NCBI GenBank assembly: GCA_009692805.1
Contig: SHYM01000004.1
Location: 1 to 42,664, forward strand
Length of the DNA: 42,664 bases
Direction of reading: 5' to 3'
Source: Dehalococcoidia bacterium
GTDB lineage: Bacteria; Chloroflexota; Dehalococcoidia; SHYM01
Below, one piece after another: positions 17,069 to 25,366 of the stretch. The stretch's first letter is position 1. Each line of letters opens with the position of its first letter. A program made the position numbers and the translations under genes. The notes beneath the pieces are model-generated. The model searched no databases. It was given only the letters and a program-made list of their open reading frames with translations, and was not told where the DNA came from.

Positions 17069-17101
17069 AGAAGAGGGGGCCTGCCGCAGGCCCCCTCTTC
17101 T
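17069..17101. terminator. Hairpin terminator between convergent genes
   Basis: Arms AGAAGAGGGGGCCTG and CAGGCCCCCTCTTCT are exact complements around a CCG loop. A T-rich run follows on the minus strand only, so it is a better terminator for leftward transcription, though it may serve both the HAD and rhodanese genes. Confidence 0.65.
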
Positions 17102-17147
17102 ACCACACCCCTGTCACCCGAGCCCGCCGGAGGCGGGCGAAGTAGAG

Positions 17148-17305
17148 CTTCGCACTAAAAGGGCATCCTGCCAGCCCGCCTACGGCGGGAGGGAGTGCAG
17201 AATCCCGATGCTCGGGATCTGCCGGGGATCGAAGTCCCGACCCTCGGGATTCTGACCCTTTTATACTACCCCCTTCCTGGCCAGGAAGGGGGCCGGGGGG
17301 ATGGT
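17148..17305. repeat. MITE-like repeat, copy B (right end missing)
   Basis: Left inverted end CTTCGCAC with following AAAAG, the GGCATCCTGCC and GGCGGGAGGGAGTGCAGA modules, two CCCGA/TCGGG palindromes at about 17203-17255, and a perfect 24-bp CCCCCTTCCTGG palindrome at 17269-17292. The shared sequence ends at GGATGGTC next to the rhodanese stop codon; the right TTTGCAC-type end seen in copies A and C is absent. Confidence 0.55.
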
Positions 17306-17308
17306 CAG

Positions 17309-17650
17309 CTACTTCTCTACGGGGTAACCTTTTTTGACCCACGCCTCCGTGCCGCCCTCGATGTTGAAGATAGTGGTGAAGCCCAGGGCGGCGGCGTACT
17401 CGCAGGCCAGGGCGCTGCGCTGGCCGACGCCGCAGACGAAGAGGACGTCCCGGTCGCGCGGTATCTCCTGCTGCCGCTTCACCACGTCGTCCACCGGCAC
17501 CAGCTTGGCCCCCGGCAAGTGGCCAGCCTGGAACTCGTTGGGCTTGCGCACATCTATCACCACGCAGCCGTCGCGGCGGTCCAGGCGGGCCTTGGCCTCG
17601 TCCACGGTGATACGCTTGAAGGGCTCTACGATGTTCTGTCGCGGCAGCAT
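17309..17650 (-). CDS. Single-domain rhodanese-like protein
   Basis: 113-residue rhodanese domain, a probable thiosulfate or persulfide sulfurtransferase. The opening ITVDEAKARL leads to VIDVRKPNEFQAGHLPGA and the active-site loop VCGVGQRS, with the nucleophilic Cys near residue 74 and Arg at C+5, followed by NIEGGTEAWVKKGYP. No signal peptide, so cytoplasmic. ATG chosen with a G-rich ribosome site; a GTG two codons upstream is also possible. It is alone between repeat-filled gaps and its physiological acceptor is unknown. Confidence 0.88.
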   Translation of the reverse strand: MLPRQNIVEPFKRITVDEAKARLDRRDGCVVIDVRKPNEFQAGHLPGAKLVPVDDVVKRQQEIPRDRDVLFVCGVGQRSALACEYAAALGFTTIFNIEGGTEAWVKKGYPVEK

Positions 17651-17721
17651 GTCCACCCCCCCCCATCCCCTATCTGTAGGTAACCACCAGTCTAGCGGAG
17701 CGGCAGCCCTCGGCGCAAGCG

Positions 17722-17752
17722 GGTTCGCTCGTGCTGAGCCTGTCGAACCACA
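17722..17752. repeat. TTCGACAGGCTCAG-family unit
   Basis: CTGAGCCTGTCGAA within the 256-bp gap upstream of the rhodanese and hypothetical genes. The rest of this gap shows no ORF or RNA gene I recognise. Confidence 0.5.
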
Positions 17753-17906
17753 GAGCCGCCATTCGCCGGCCCCCTCGCCTACCTTTACAGCGTCAGCTAC
17801 ACTATCGGTGTCGACGCCAGCGAGGCCTAGCGCAACATCGTCGCCTAGCGGGGGTCGAGGTTGCGGAGAGGGTCATACAGCGTTGTGGCGTGCAACTTGG
17901 GATAGC

Positions 17907-18584
17907 ATGAGAGCGAAATCCGTTTTTGTTCGTCTATCCGATGCGATCTTGTTGTGTGCCTTTGCAGCATCAGCTTGCGGCAAAGTGCCCACCCCCGCAG
18001 CTATTGGGACTCCGATGCCAGGCCCCCACGTTGAGGGCTGGAAGGATGTCGCCGACATCGCCCAGAGCGTTGCTACTGTACTGGCTATTCTTGTGGGTGG
18101 ATACTGGACTTGGATGTTTTTTGTCAGCAAACGGGGAAGGTTTCCTCGTGCAGACATAAAGCACAACATTTCCCACAGACCTTTTGCAAATGGCAAAGTT
18201 GTTCTAAGCGTAAGCGTCATCATCTCTAACAACGGAGATGTCCTTCTTAGTTTGGTAAGCTTAGAAACTAGAGTTCAACAGGTGCTTCCGCCACCGCCTA
18301 ACGTTCTTGACGTTATTGAGACAGGCGGTGATCCTGTCAAGGCCGGAGAAGGAGAGGTCCAGTGGCCCGAGCTATCTTCCCGAGCCCTGAGCTTGAAAAA
18401 GGGGGAGTTTGAAATCGAGCCAGGGGAAAGCGACCATAGGATGTTCGACTTTTTCATAGATGAGGAGGTGCAAACGGTTGAAGTATACAGCTACTTCAAG
18501 AACGTGAAGAAAGACGGGCCGATAGGCTGGGGCCGCACTACTGTCTATGATATATACCAGACCCCAGATAGAACAACGAAGTAG
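17907..18584 (+). CDS. Hypothetical membrane-anchored protein, lower GC
   Basis: 225 residues. The N-terminus is hydrophobic with an ASAC that could be a lipobox (residues about 21-24), followed by a second membrane helix near residues 48-70 (VATVLAILVGGYWTWMFFV) and a charged cytosol-like SKRGRFPRADI. The remaining ~150 residues form a soluble beta-rich domain (VVLSVSVIISNNGDVLL, FEIEPGESDHRMFDFFI). I do not recognise a named family, though the helix-then-RxxFPRAD layout occurs in uncharacterised proteins. Base composition is visibly more AT-rich than neighbouring housekeeping genes, suggesting transfer. The frame is open upstream, but that extension is antisense to rhodanese and repeats. 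Confidence 0.65.
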   Translation: MRAKSVFVRLSDAILLCAFAASACGKVPTPAAIGTPMPGPHVEGWKDVADIAQSVATVLAILVGGYWTWMFFVSKRGRFPRADIKHNISHRPFANGKVVLSVSVIISNNGDVLLSLVSLETRVQQVLPPPPNVLDVIETGGDPVKAGEGEVQWPELSSRALSLKKGEFEIEPGESDHRMFDFFIDEEVQTVEVYSYFKNVKKDGPIGWGRTTVYDIYQTPDRTTK

Positions 18585-18603
18585 CGGTTAAAAGGAGCAC
18601 ACG

Positions 18604-18756
18604 GTGAGCAGAGTAGCGAGAATGAAGCAGCAATCTCCCAAGCCGCAACAACCTCCCAAGCCTCCACAGCAACAACCTCCCGGGCCTCAACCCAAGCGTA
18701 GAGTAGACGCGCACCAACAAGTGCCGAAACCCAAAGTCGGCCCCAAGGAAAGGTAA
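18604..18756 (+). CDS. Small Pro/Gln/Lys-rich protein (50 aa)
   Basis: GTG-started frame with a strong AAAAGGAG ribosome site eight bases upstream, 19 nt after the preceding stop and probably in the same transcript. The 50-residue product is basic and disordered-looking, with repeats of PKPQQPPKPPQQQPPGP in the first half and a Lys/Arg-rich end. No membrane segment or cysteine. Function unknown. The strong ribosome site and position argue for a real gene despite low complexity. Confidence 0.5.
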   Translation: MSRVARMKQQSPKPQQPPKPPQQQPPGPQPKRRVDAHQQVPKPKVGPKER

Positions 18757-18800
18757 TCTGAAGCGCCCCCCATGCCCTTCGCACCTGTAAACGGGACGTC

Positions 18801-18862
18801 CGCTCGTGGTGAGCCTGTCGAACCACGTAGCCCGCTATCCTTCGACATGCTCAGGATGAGCG
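18801..18862. repeat. TTCGACAGGCTCAG-family inverted repeat
   Basis: CGCTCGTGGTGAGCCTGTCGAA is followed by CCTTCGACATGCTCAGGATGA and GCG, forming an imperfect hairpin 25 bp before the alpha/beta hydrolase start. Confidence 0.55.
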
Positions 18863-18887
18863 GGCAACTCGACCCGGAGGTTGGGTC

Positions 18888-19697
18888 TTGCCCTACGCTG
18901 CGGTAAACGGCATCGAACTGTATTACGAGACGCACGGGAGCGGGCCGCCCCTGGTCTTCGCCCACGGCTCCGGCGGCAACCACCTCTCCTGGTGGCAGCA
19001 GGTGCCCTTTTTCTCCCGCCATTACACCTGCATCACCTTCGACCACCGCTCCTTCGGGTTCTCTCGCGACGGCGCCCAACCCCTGGGACGCGCCGCCTTC
19101 GCCGACGATCTCAAGGGCCTGCTGGACCACCTGGGCCTCGACCAGATGGCCATCGTCGCCCACTCCATGGGCGGCCGCACCGGCGTCGGCTTCGCCCTGC
19201 GCAACCCCGGCCGCGTGCGGGCGCTGGTGTTGTCAGGCTCCAACGGCGGCTCTACCAGCGACGAGTCGCGCCGAGTCTGGGACGAGCAGCAGGAGCGCAA
19301 CCGCGCCCTGCCCAAGGGCACCATCCGGGGCCTGGCGCCCCGCTTTGTAGCCGACCATCCCGAACGGGCCTTCCTCTACCGCCAGATAATGCGCCTGAAC
19401 CCCAAGCACCCCACCGAGTTCCTGCGCGTCCCCTCCGGCTACCGCGGCTCCACCCACGAGCGGCTGGCCGAGCAGGGCTTCCCCATCCTCTACCTGGTGG
19501 GCGAGGAGGACATCGTGGCGCCGCCCCGCACCATCGAGATCGCCGCCTCCCAGATACCAGGGGCACGGCTAATAGTGGTGCCCAGCGCCGGTCACTCCAC
19601 CTACTACGAGCAGCCGGAGCGTTTCAACGACATCGTCCTGGGCTTCCTGCGCGGGGTGTATGACCCCACCTTGCTGGCGCGGCCGAGGCAGGGCTAA
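18888..19697 (+). CDS. Alpha/beta hydrolase
   Basis: 269-residue alpha/beta-hydrolase fold enzyme; TTG start with GGAGG seven bases upstream. HGSGGNHLSWW forms the oxyanion-hole turn, the nucleophile elbow is AHSMGGR (Ser near residue 94), the acid is likely Asp in LVGEEDIVAPP, and the His is in PSAGHSTYYEQPERF near the C-terminus. Substrate cannot be deduced; relatives include esterases, haloperoxidase-like and C-C bond hydrolases. The sarcosine oxidase-like gene follows 3 nt after the stop, so the two form an operon. Confidence 0.85.
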   Translation: MPYAAVNGIELYYETHGSGPPLVFAHGSGGNHLSWWQQVPFFSRHYTCITFDHRSFGFSRDGAQPLGRAAFADDLKGLLDHLGLDQMAIVAHSMGGRTGVGFALRNPGRVRALVLSGSNGGSTSDESRRVWDEQQERNRALPKGTIRGLAPRFVADHPERAFLYRQIMRLNPKHPTEFLRVPSGYRGSTHERLAEQGFPILYLVGEEDIVAPPRTIEIAASQIPGARLIVVPSAGHSTYYEQPERFNDIVLGFLRGVYDPTLLARPRQG

Positions 19698-19700
19698 GCA

Positions 19701-20858
19701 GTGGCGCCAACTCCCCGGACCGCCTCCGTGGTCATCGTGGGCGGCGGCTGCATCGGCGCGTCGGTGGCCTTCCACCTGGCGCGGGCCGGCTTGAAAGACA
19801 TAGTGCTCCTGGAGGCCGGGCGACTCGGCTCCGGGAGCACCGGGCGCTCGGCGGGCGGAGTCCGCCACCAGTTCGCCACCGAGCTGAACGTCCACCTCTC
19901 CCTGGAGAGCATCGCCTTCCTGGAGCGCTTCGAGCAGGAGACGGGGGCCGCGGCCGACCTGCGCCTGACGGGCTATCTGATGCTCGCCCACAGCCCGGCA
20001 GCGTGGCGCGCCTTGCAGGAGAGCGTCGCCCTCCAGAAGTCGCTGGGGGTGCCGGCGCACCTGCTGACGCCGCAGGAATGCCTGGAGTTCGTGCCCCAGC
20101 TCCGCACCGACGGTCTGCTAGGCGCCAGCTTGGGCGAACGCGACGGCCACGCCGTGCCGGAGAACGTGGTCCAGGGCCTCGCCGGAGCGACGCGTCGCCT
20201 GGGCGCCACTATCCTGGAGGGCACCCCGGTGACGGCCATGACACGCCGGGGCGACGCGGTCACGGGGGTGCAGACGCCCGCGGGACCCATCGCGGCGCCC
20301 ATAGTAGTGCTGGCCACCGGCGCCTTCACGCGGCCCCTGGCGCAGGCGGCGGGCCTCGCTATACCCATAGACCCGGTGCGCCGCTGCGTCTATGTCACCC
20401 AGCCCTTCGCCGGCGTCCCGGAGCGCATCCCCATGGTCGTAGACTTCGACACCGGCTTCTACTTCCGCCGCGAGGGCGCGGGGATTATCATGGGCATGCG
20501 CAACCCGGAGGAGCCCCCAGGGATCGGCACCGCCGTGGACTGGGCCTTCTTCGAGCAGGTGTCGCGCCGCGCCGCCTGGGTCTGCCCCGCCCTGGCCGAG
20601 GCGGCTATCCTGCGCGGCTGGGCGGGCCTCCACGAAGATACGCCCGACCACAACGGGATACTGTCGTGGGTGGCGGGCTGGGAAGGGCTCCTGGTGGCCG
20701 CGGGATTCAGCGGACACGGCTTCATGCACTCGCCCGCCATCGGCCGCGTCGCCGCCGACCTGGTCCTGGGCCGCGACTGCGGGCTGGACCTGGCGCCCCT
20801 GAGCCTGGACCGCTTCGCGAGCCTACGGGCGACGGCAGGCGAGGCGGCATTTATCTGA
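19701..20858 (+). CDS. FAD-dependent oxidoreductase, sarcosine oxidase beta-like (DAO family)
   Basis: 385 residues. Rossmann motif VVIVGGGCIGASVAFHLARAG near residue 8 with the acidic strand end VLLEAG, then GSGSTGRSAGGVRHQF, and a substrate domain ending in GLLVAAGFSGHGFMHSPAIG, typical of the monomeric and beta-type sarcosine/dimethylglycine oxidases. Expected reaction: oxidative demethylation of an N-methyl amino acid to glycine, or a related amine oxidation. No alpha, gamma or delta subunit genes adjoin. Glycine produced could enter the cleavage system encoded nearby. GTG start close behind the hydrolase stop. Confidence 0.8.
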   Translation: MAPTPRTASVVIVGGGCIGASVAFHLARAGLKDIVLLEAGRLGSGSTGRSAGGVRHQFATELNVHLSLESIAFLERFEQETGAAADLRLTGYLMLAHSPAAWRALQESVALQKSLGVPAHLLTPQECLEFVPQLRTDGLLGASLGERDGHAVPENVVQGLAGATRRLGATILEGTPVTAMTRRGDAVTGVQTPAGPIAAPIVVLATGAFTRPLAQAAGLAIPIDPVRRCVYVTQPFAGVPERIPMVVDFDTGFYFRREGAGIIMGMRNPEEPPGIGTAVDWAFFEQVSRRAAWVCPALAEAAILRGWAGLHEDTPDHNGILSWVAGWEGLLVAAGFSGHGFMHSPAIGRVAADLVLGRDCGLDLAPLSLDRFASLRATAGEAAFI

Positions 20859-20906
20859 GATCATAGGGTTTCACATTAGTGGGGACCCCAAAGTCCCAGA
20901 CCATGT

Positions 20907-21002
20907 CATTGCGAGGCGCGACGAAGGAGGGCCGCGGCAATCTGGCGACGGGGCTCACCCCACCTCCAGATTGCTTCGTCGGCTACCGCCTCCTCGCAAT
21001 AA
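20907..21002. repeat. Imperfect 96-bp palindrome with GCGAGG ends
   Basis: Ends CATTGCGAGGC and GCCTCCTCGCAAT are inverted, as are internal GGCAATCTGG and CCAGATTGCTTCGTCG. It resembles the TTGCGAGGAGCGA...CAATCT repeat seen in many bacterial genomes and lies between the oxidase and rhomboid genes. Confidence 0.6.
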
Positions 21003-21050
21003 CAATTCGTAAGCGTATTTCGGAGACCGGACGCTAGAAAGCAGAGGCGA

Positions 21051-21794
21051 GTGTTACCCCTCTCCGACCCCGAGCTCCGCCGCCGCTCCTTCCCCGTCGT
21101 CAACGTCTGCCTGATCGCCCTCAGCGCCACCGTTTTCACCTACGAGCTGCTGCTGTCGGACCGCGACCTGGAGCTGTTCCTGTTACGTTTCGCCGTTATC
21201 CCTGACGAGCTGGCCCACGGCGCCTCCTATCACGCCATCCAGATCGGCCGCCAGAGCTTCGATATCACCACCCCCTATTCGGAGTGGCTGACCCCCTTCA
21301 CGGCGCTGTTACTGCACGGGGGATGGCTCCACTTCTTGGGCAACATGCTTTTCCTGTGGGTCTTCGGCGACAACGTGGAGGACCGTATTGGGAAGCTGCC
21401 CTATCTGCTGTTCTACCTGGGGACGGGCCTCGCCGCGGCCTGGCTCCAGATCGCAACTGACAGCCGCTCCGCGCTGCCCAACATCGGGGCCAGCGGGGCC
21501 ATCGCGGGGGTCTTGGGCGCGTACCTGGTGCTCTTCCCCCTCTCTCGCGTTCGGACCATGGTGATCTTCGGCTTCTTTGTCACCACGGCCATGCTGCCCG
21601 CGGCGCTGCTCATCGGCATCTGGATCGCGCTGCAGTTTTTCAGCGGCGTCGCCAGCCTGGGCGCCCAGGCCGGAGGCGGAGTAGCCCACTGGGCGCACAT
21701 CGGGGGATTTGGGACGGGGCTGGCTCTCATGGCCCTGTACAAATTGGTCGTCTTGCGCCAGCCCCTCTGGCCGCGCCGCCCGCCCGCGCACTAG
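21051..21794 (+). CDS. Rhomboid family intramembrane serine protease
   Basis: 247-residue polytopic membrane protein starting at GTG. The rhomboid core is intact: GGWLHFLGNMLFLWVFGDNVED (helix 2), the catalytic serine in NIGASGAIAGVLGAY (GxSG), and the catalytic histidine in VAHWAHIGGFGTGL. An N-terminal region with an extra hydrophobic segment and a ~40-residue insert (ITTPYSEWLTPFTALLLHGG) before the H-x-x-x-N turn matches the common bacterial form. Cleaves membrane proteins inside the bilayer; substrate unknown. Confidence 0.9.
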   Translation: MLPLSDPELRRRSFPVVNVCLIALSATVFTYELLLSDRDLELFLLRFAVIPDELAHGASYHAIQIGRQSFDITTPYSEWLTPFTALLLHGGWLHFLGNMLFLWVFGDNVEDRIGKLPYLLFYLGTGLAAAWLQIATDSRSALPNIGASGAIAGVLGAYLVLFPLSRVRTMVIFGFFVTTAMLPAALLIGIWIALQFFSGVASLGAQAGGGVAHWAHIGGFGTGLALMALYKLVVLRQPLWPRRPPAH

Positions 21795-21821
21795 CAGTAG
21801 CAGCGCCGGCGCCCCGCACCC

Positions 21822-21852
21822 TTGGGCACACCGCCACCGGGTGTGCTAGACT
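21822..21852 (+). promoter_or_regulatory. Possible extended -10 promoter for the VOC gene
   Basis: TGCTAGACT is an extended -10 (TGn-TAGACT) with TTGGGC 19 nt upstream; it lies about 40 nt before the ATG, which has an AAGGAGA ribosome site. Confidence 0.4.
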
Positions 21853-21889
21853 GCCTAGCCGTAAGGACTAGCTGACAGAAGGAGACCTC

Positions 21890-22339
21890 ATGCCCAAGGC
21901 CATCGGTTGGAAGCGCCTGGACCACGTCAGCATCGCCGTCGACGACGCCAAAAAGTGGGTGGCCTTTTACCGCAAGCTGTTCGGCCTCGACGGCAAGGAG
22001 CACCCGTGGTTCGACGACAAGAAGGAAGGCTTCAAGGGCACCGTGCTGGACCTGCCCAATACCGACGCCCAGCTGGAGGTGATGCAGCCCAACCGCGACG
22101 ACTCTTTCCTGAAGAAGTTCCTGGAGACCAAGGGCAAAGGCGTGCACCATATCACCATCGAGGTGGAGGACATCGAGGCGGCGGCGGCCTACCTGCGCGA
22201 GGAGATGGGGATCGAGCCCTTCCGCGGCGTCTGGTCCGACGGCTCCTGGAAGCAGACCTTCGTCCACCCTCGCGACTCCGGCGGCGTCCTTATCCAGCTT
22301 TACGAGCGGGAGCGTAAGGGCACGCCTCCACCGCCCTAG
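21890..22339 (+). CDS. VOC (glyoxalase/methylmalonyl-CoA epimerase-like) protein
   Basis: 149 residues, two beta-alpha-beta-beta-beta modules of the vicinal oxygen chelate fold. Module 1: LDHVSIAVDDAKKWVAFYRK and LEVMQP; module 2: GVHHITIEVEDIEAAAAYL and GVLIQLYE. Three metal ligands are clear (His in DHVSIA, Glu in LEVMQP, His in HHITIEV); the fourth position is Gln in IQLYE, where epimerases have Glu, so activity may differ. It is close in shape to methylmalonyl-CoA epimerase, but no mutase or carboxylase gene is near. It has its own ribosome site and lies 112 bp upstream of gcvT. Confidence 0.75.
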   Translation: MPKAIGWKRLDHVSIAVDDAKKWVAFYRKLFGLDGKEHPWFDDKKEGFKGTVLDLPNTDAQLEVMQPNRDDSFLKKFLETKGKGVHHITIEVEDIEAAAAYLREEMGIEPFRGVWSDGSWKQTFVHPRDSGGVLIQLYERERKGTPPPP

Positions 22340-22450
22340 GGGCAACAGCGGGTGCTACAATTGGGCCCACTGCGTGGCCCCCCGCGAGGGTCCTTGGCGC
22401 CCCCCGGCCCGGCGGCTGCGCTCAGGGTAAATTACGGTCAAGAGGGCGGC

Positions 22451-23581
<1,131 letters not shown>

Positions 23582-23639
23582 CGCTCATTTCAAAACCCTC
23601 TCCCTTGAAGGGCGACGGTGACGATGAAGGAGGAGTGTC

Positions 23640-24041
23640 TTGGCGAAGGTCCCGTCGGAGCTCCGCTACAGCAAGGAACACGAGTGGGTGAAGCTGGAGG
23701 GCGCCACCGCGGTGATGGGCATCACAGACTACGCCCAGGCGGAGCTGGGCGACGTGGTCTATTTGAACCTGCCGCCCAAGGGGACCGCGCTGGTGCAGTC
23801 CCATAAGATGGGGGAGATCGAGTCCGTCAAGGCCGTCTCGGACCTTTTCGCGCCGGTCTCCGGGGTGGTGGCGGAGGTGAACCAGGCCGCCATAGACAGC
23901 CCAGAGCTGGTGAATAAGGATCCCTTCGGGGGGGGCTGGCTGGTAAAGGCTACAGGTATTGAGCCCGGGGAGCTGGCCAATTTGCTGACCGCCGCGGCCT
24001 ACGAGAGCTTCCTGGAAGGGCTGGCCACCAGTGGACACTAG
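23640..24041 (+). CDS. gcvH: Glycine cleavage H-protein
   Basis: Lipoyl carrier that shuttles the aminomethyl group between GcvP, GcvT and the L-protein. 133 residues, normal length. TTG start with AAGGAGG seven bases upstream. The lipoylated lysine lies in GEIESVKAVSDLFAPVSG (near residue 65), and the family pattern HEWV, GITDYAQAELGDVVYLNLP is intact. Its 3' end overlaps gcvPA by 11 nt, indicating coupling. No lipoate-synthesis genes are in the window. Confidence 0.95.
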   Translation: MAKVPSELRYSKEHEWVKLEGATAVMGITDYAQAELGDVVYLNLPPKGTALVQSHKMGEIESVKAVSDLFAPVSGVVAEVNQAAIDSPELVNKDPFGGGWLVKATGIEPGELANLLTAAAYESFLEGLATSGH

Positions 24042-25341
24042 CCCCTCTCCCTACATACCCAACACCGAGAGCGACCAGCAAGCCATGCTACAAGCCATCG
24101 GCATCGCCTCGGTAGACCAGCTCTTCGCCGACATTCCAGCGGGCGCCCGCAATCCTGCCCTGCGGCTGCCGGTCCCCCAGTCCGAGCTGGAGCTGCGCCG
24201 GGAGCTGGAGGAGCTGGCGGAGGACGACCTGACGAGCCTGCCCTCTTTCCTGGGCGGAGGGGCCTACCGCCACTTCGTGCCGGCGGTGGTGCGCTACCTG
24301 GTCGGTCGCGGCGAGTTCGCCACCGCCTACACGCCTTATCAGCCCGAGATCAGCCAGGGCACCCTGCAGGGCATCTTTGAGTTCCAGGGCCTGGTCTGCC
24401 AGCTCCTGGCCATGGACGTGGCCAACGCCGGCCTCTACGACGGTGCCTCCGCCCTGGCCGAGGCCTGCCTCATGGCCTGCCGCCTCACTGGCCGGCGCCG
24501 CATCGTGGCCCTGGACAGCGTGTCGCCGCGGCTGTTGGAGGTGTTGCGGACCTATACTCAAGCCCTGGATATCGAGGTCGCTACGCTGCGCGCCCTGCCC
24601 CCATCTCTAAAGAACGATGTCGCCTGCGTGGTGCTCCAGCATCCCAACTTCTACGGCTACCTCGAAGATGCAGAGGGAGCGGCCCGCACCGCCCAGGCCG
24701 CCGGCGCCCTGCTGGTGATGAGCGTGGACCCGATCTCCCTGGGCCTGCTGCGGCCGCCGGGAGAGCTGGGCGCCGACATCGCCGTGGCCGATGGGTCTGG
24801 CCTGGGCGCGGCGGTGAGCTTCGGCGGCCCCTCAGTGGGGCTGCTGGCCTGCCGGCAGCAGTACCTCAGGCAGCTCCCCGGACGCCTGGTAGGACAGACT
24901 CGGGACCTGGATGGCCGCCTGGGCTACGTCTTGACCCTCCAGACCCGCGAGCAGCATATCCGCCGGGAGCACGCCACCTCCAACATCTGCACCAACGACT
25001 CGCTGGTGGCTCTGGCGTCCACAATCTATCTGGCTGCGGTGGGGAAGTCCGGGCTGCGCCAGATCGCGGAGCTGTGTTACCACAAGGCCCACTACGCGGC
25101 CCAACGGATCGCCGCGCTGCCGGGGTACAAGCTGCCCCTGGCGGGGACGTTCTTCAAGGAGTTCCCGATCACCTGCCCCCGCCCTCCCGGCGAGGTGAAC
25201 GCCGCGCTCCGCGAGCGCGGGATCGTGGGCGGACTCGACATCAGCGACCTGGTGCCCAACGGGATGCTGCTCTGCGTGACAGAGCTGCACCGGCGGGCGG
25301 AGATCGATGCCCTAATCGCCGCGCTCAAGGCCGCCGCCTAG
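24031..25341 (+). CDS. gcvPA: Glycine dehydrogenase (decarboxylating) subunit 1
   Basis: First half of the split P-protein, 436 residues, GTG start inside gcvH. YIPNTESDQQAML at the N-terminus, SFLGGGAYRHFVPAVVRYL near residue 72, YTPYQPEISQGTLQGIFEFQ and DGASALAEACLMA follow the family. The PLP lysine is on the partner subunit, as expected. With GcvPB it decarboxylates glycine and loads the aminomethyl group on GcvH. Confidence 0.95.
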   Translation: MDTSPSPYIPNTESDQQAMLQAIGIASVDQLFADIPAGARNPALRLPVPQSELELRRELEELAEDDLTSLPSFLGGGAYRHFVPAVVRYLVGRGEFATAYTPYQPEISQGTLQGIFEFQGLVCQLLAMDVANAGLYDGASALAEACLMACRLTGRRRIVALDSVSPRLLEVLRTYTQALDIEVATLRALPPSLKNDVACVVLQHPNFYGYLEDAEGAARTAQAAGALLVMSVDPISLGLLRPPGELGADIAVADGSGLGAAVSFGGPSVGLLACRQQYLRQLPGRLVGQTRDLDGRLGYVLTLQTREQHIRREHATSNICTNDSLVALASTIYLAAVGKSGLRQIAELCYHKAHYAAQRIAALPGYKLPLAGTFFKEFPITCPRPPGEVNAALRERGIVGGLDISDLVPNGMLLCVTELHRRAEIDALIAALKAAA

Positions 25342-25366
25342 CACAGCCGCAATGGGAGAACGAAGC

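Noticed and set aside
17194-17292. Regular palindromes suggesting a CRISPR array
   Set aside because: No repeated unit with unique spacers of constant length; the palindromes differ from each other and belong to dispersed repeat elements.
17334-17906. N-terminal extension of the lower-GC hypothetical protein
   Set aside because: The frame is open but antisense to rhodanese and through repeats; the ATG at 17907 begins a proper signal-like sequence.
22340-22450. Possible glycine riboswitch ahead of gcvT
   Set aside because: The leader lacks the conserved glycine-aptamer core sequences and tandem layout; it has only a stray TACAAT without a -35 partner.
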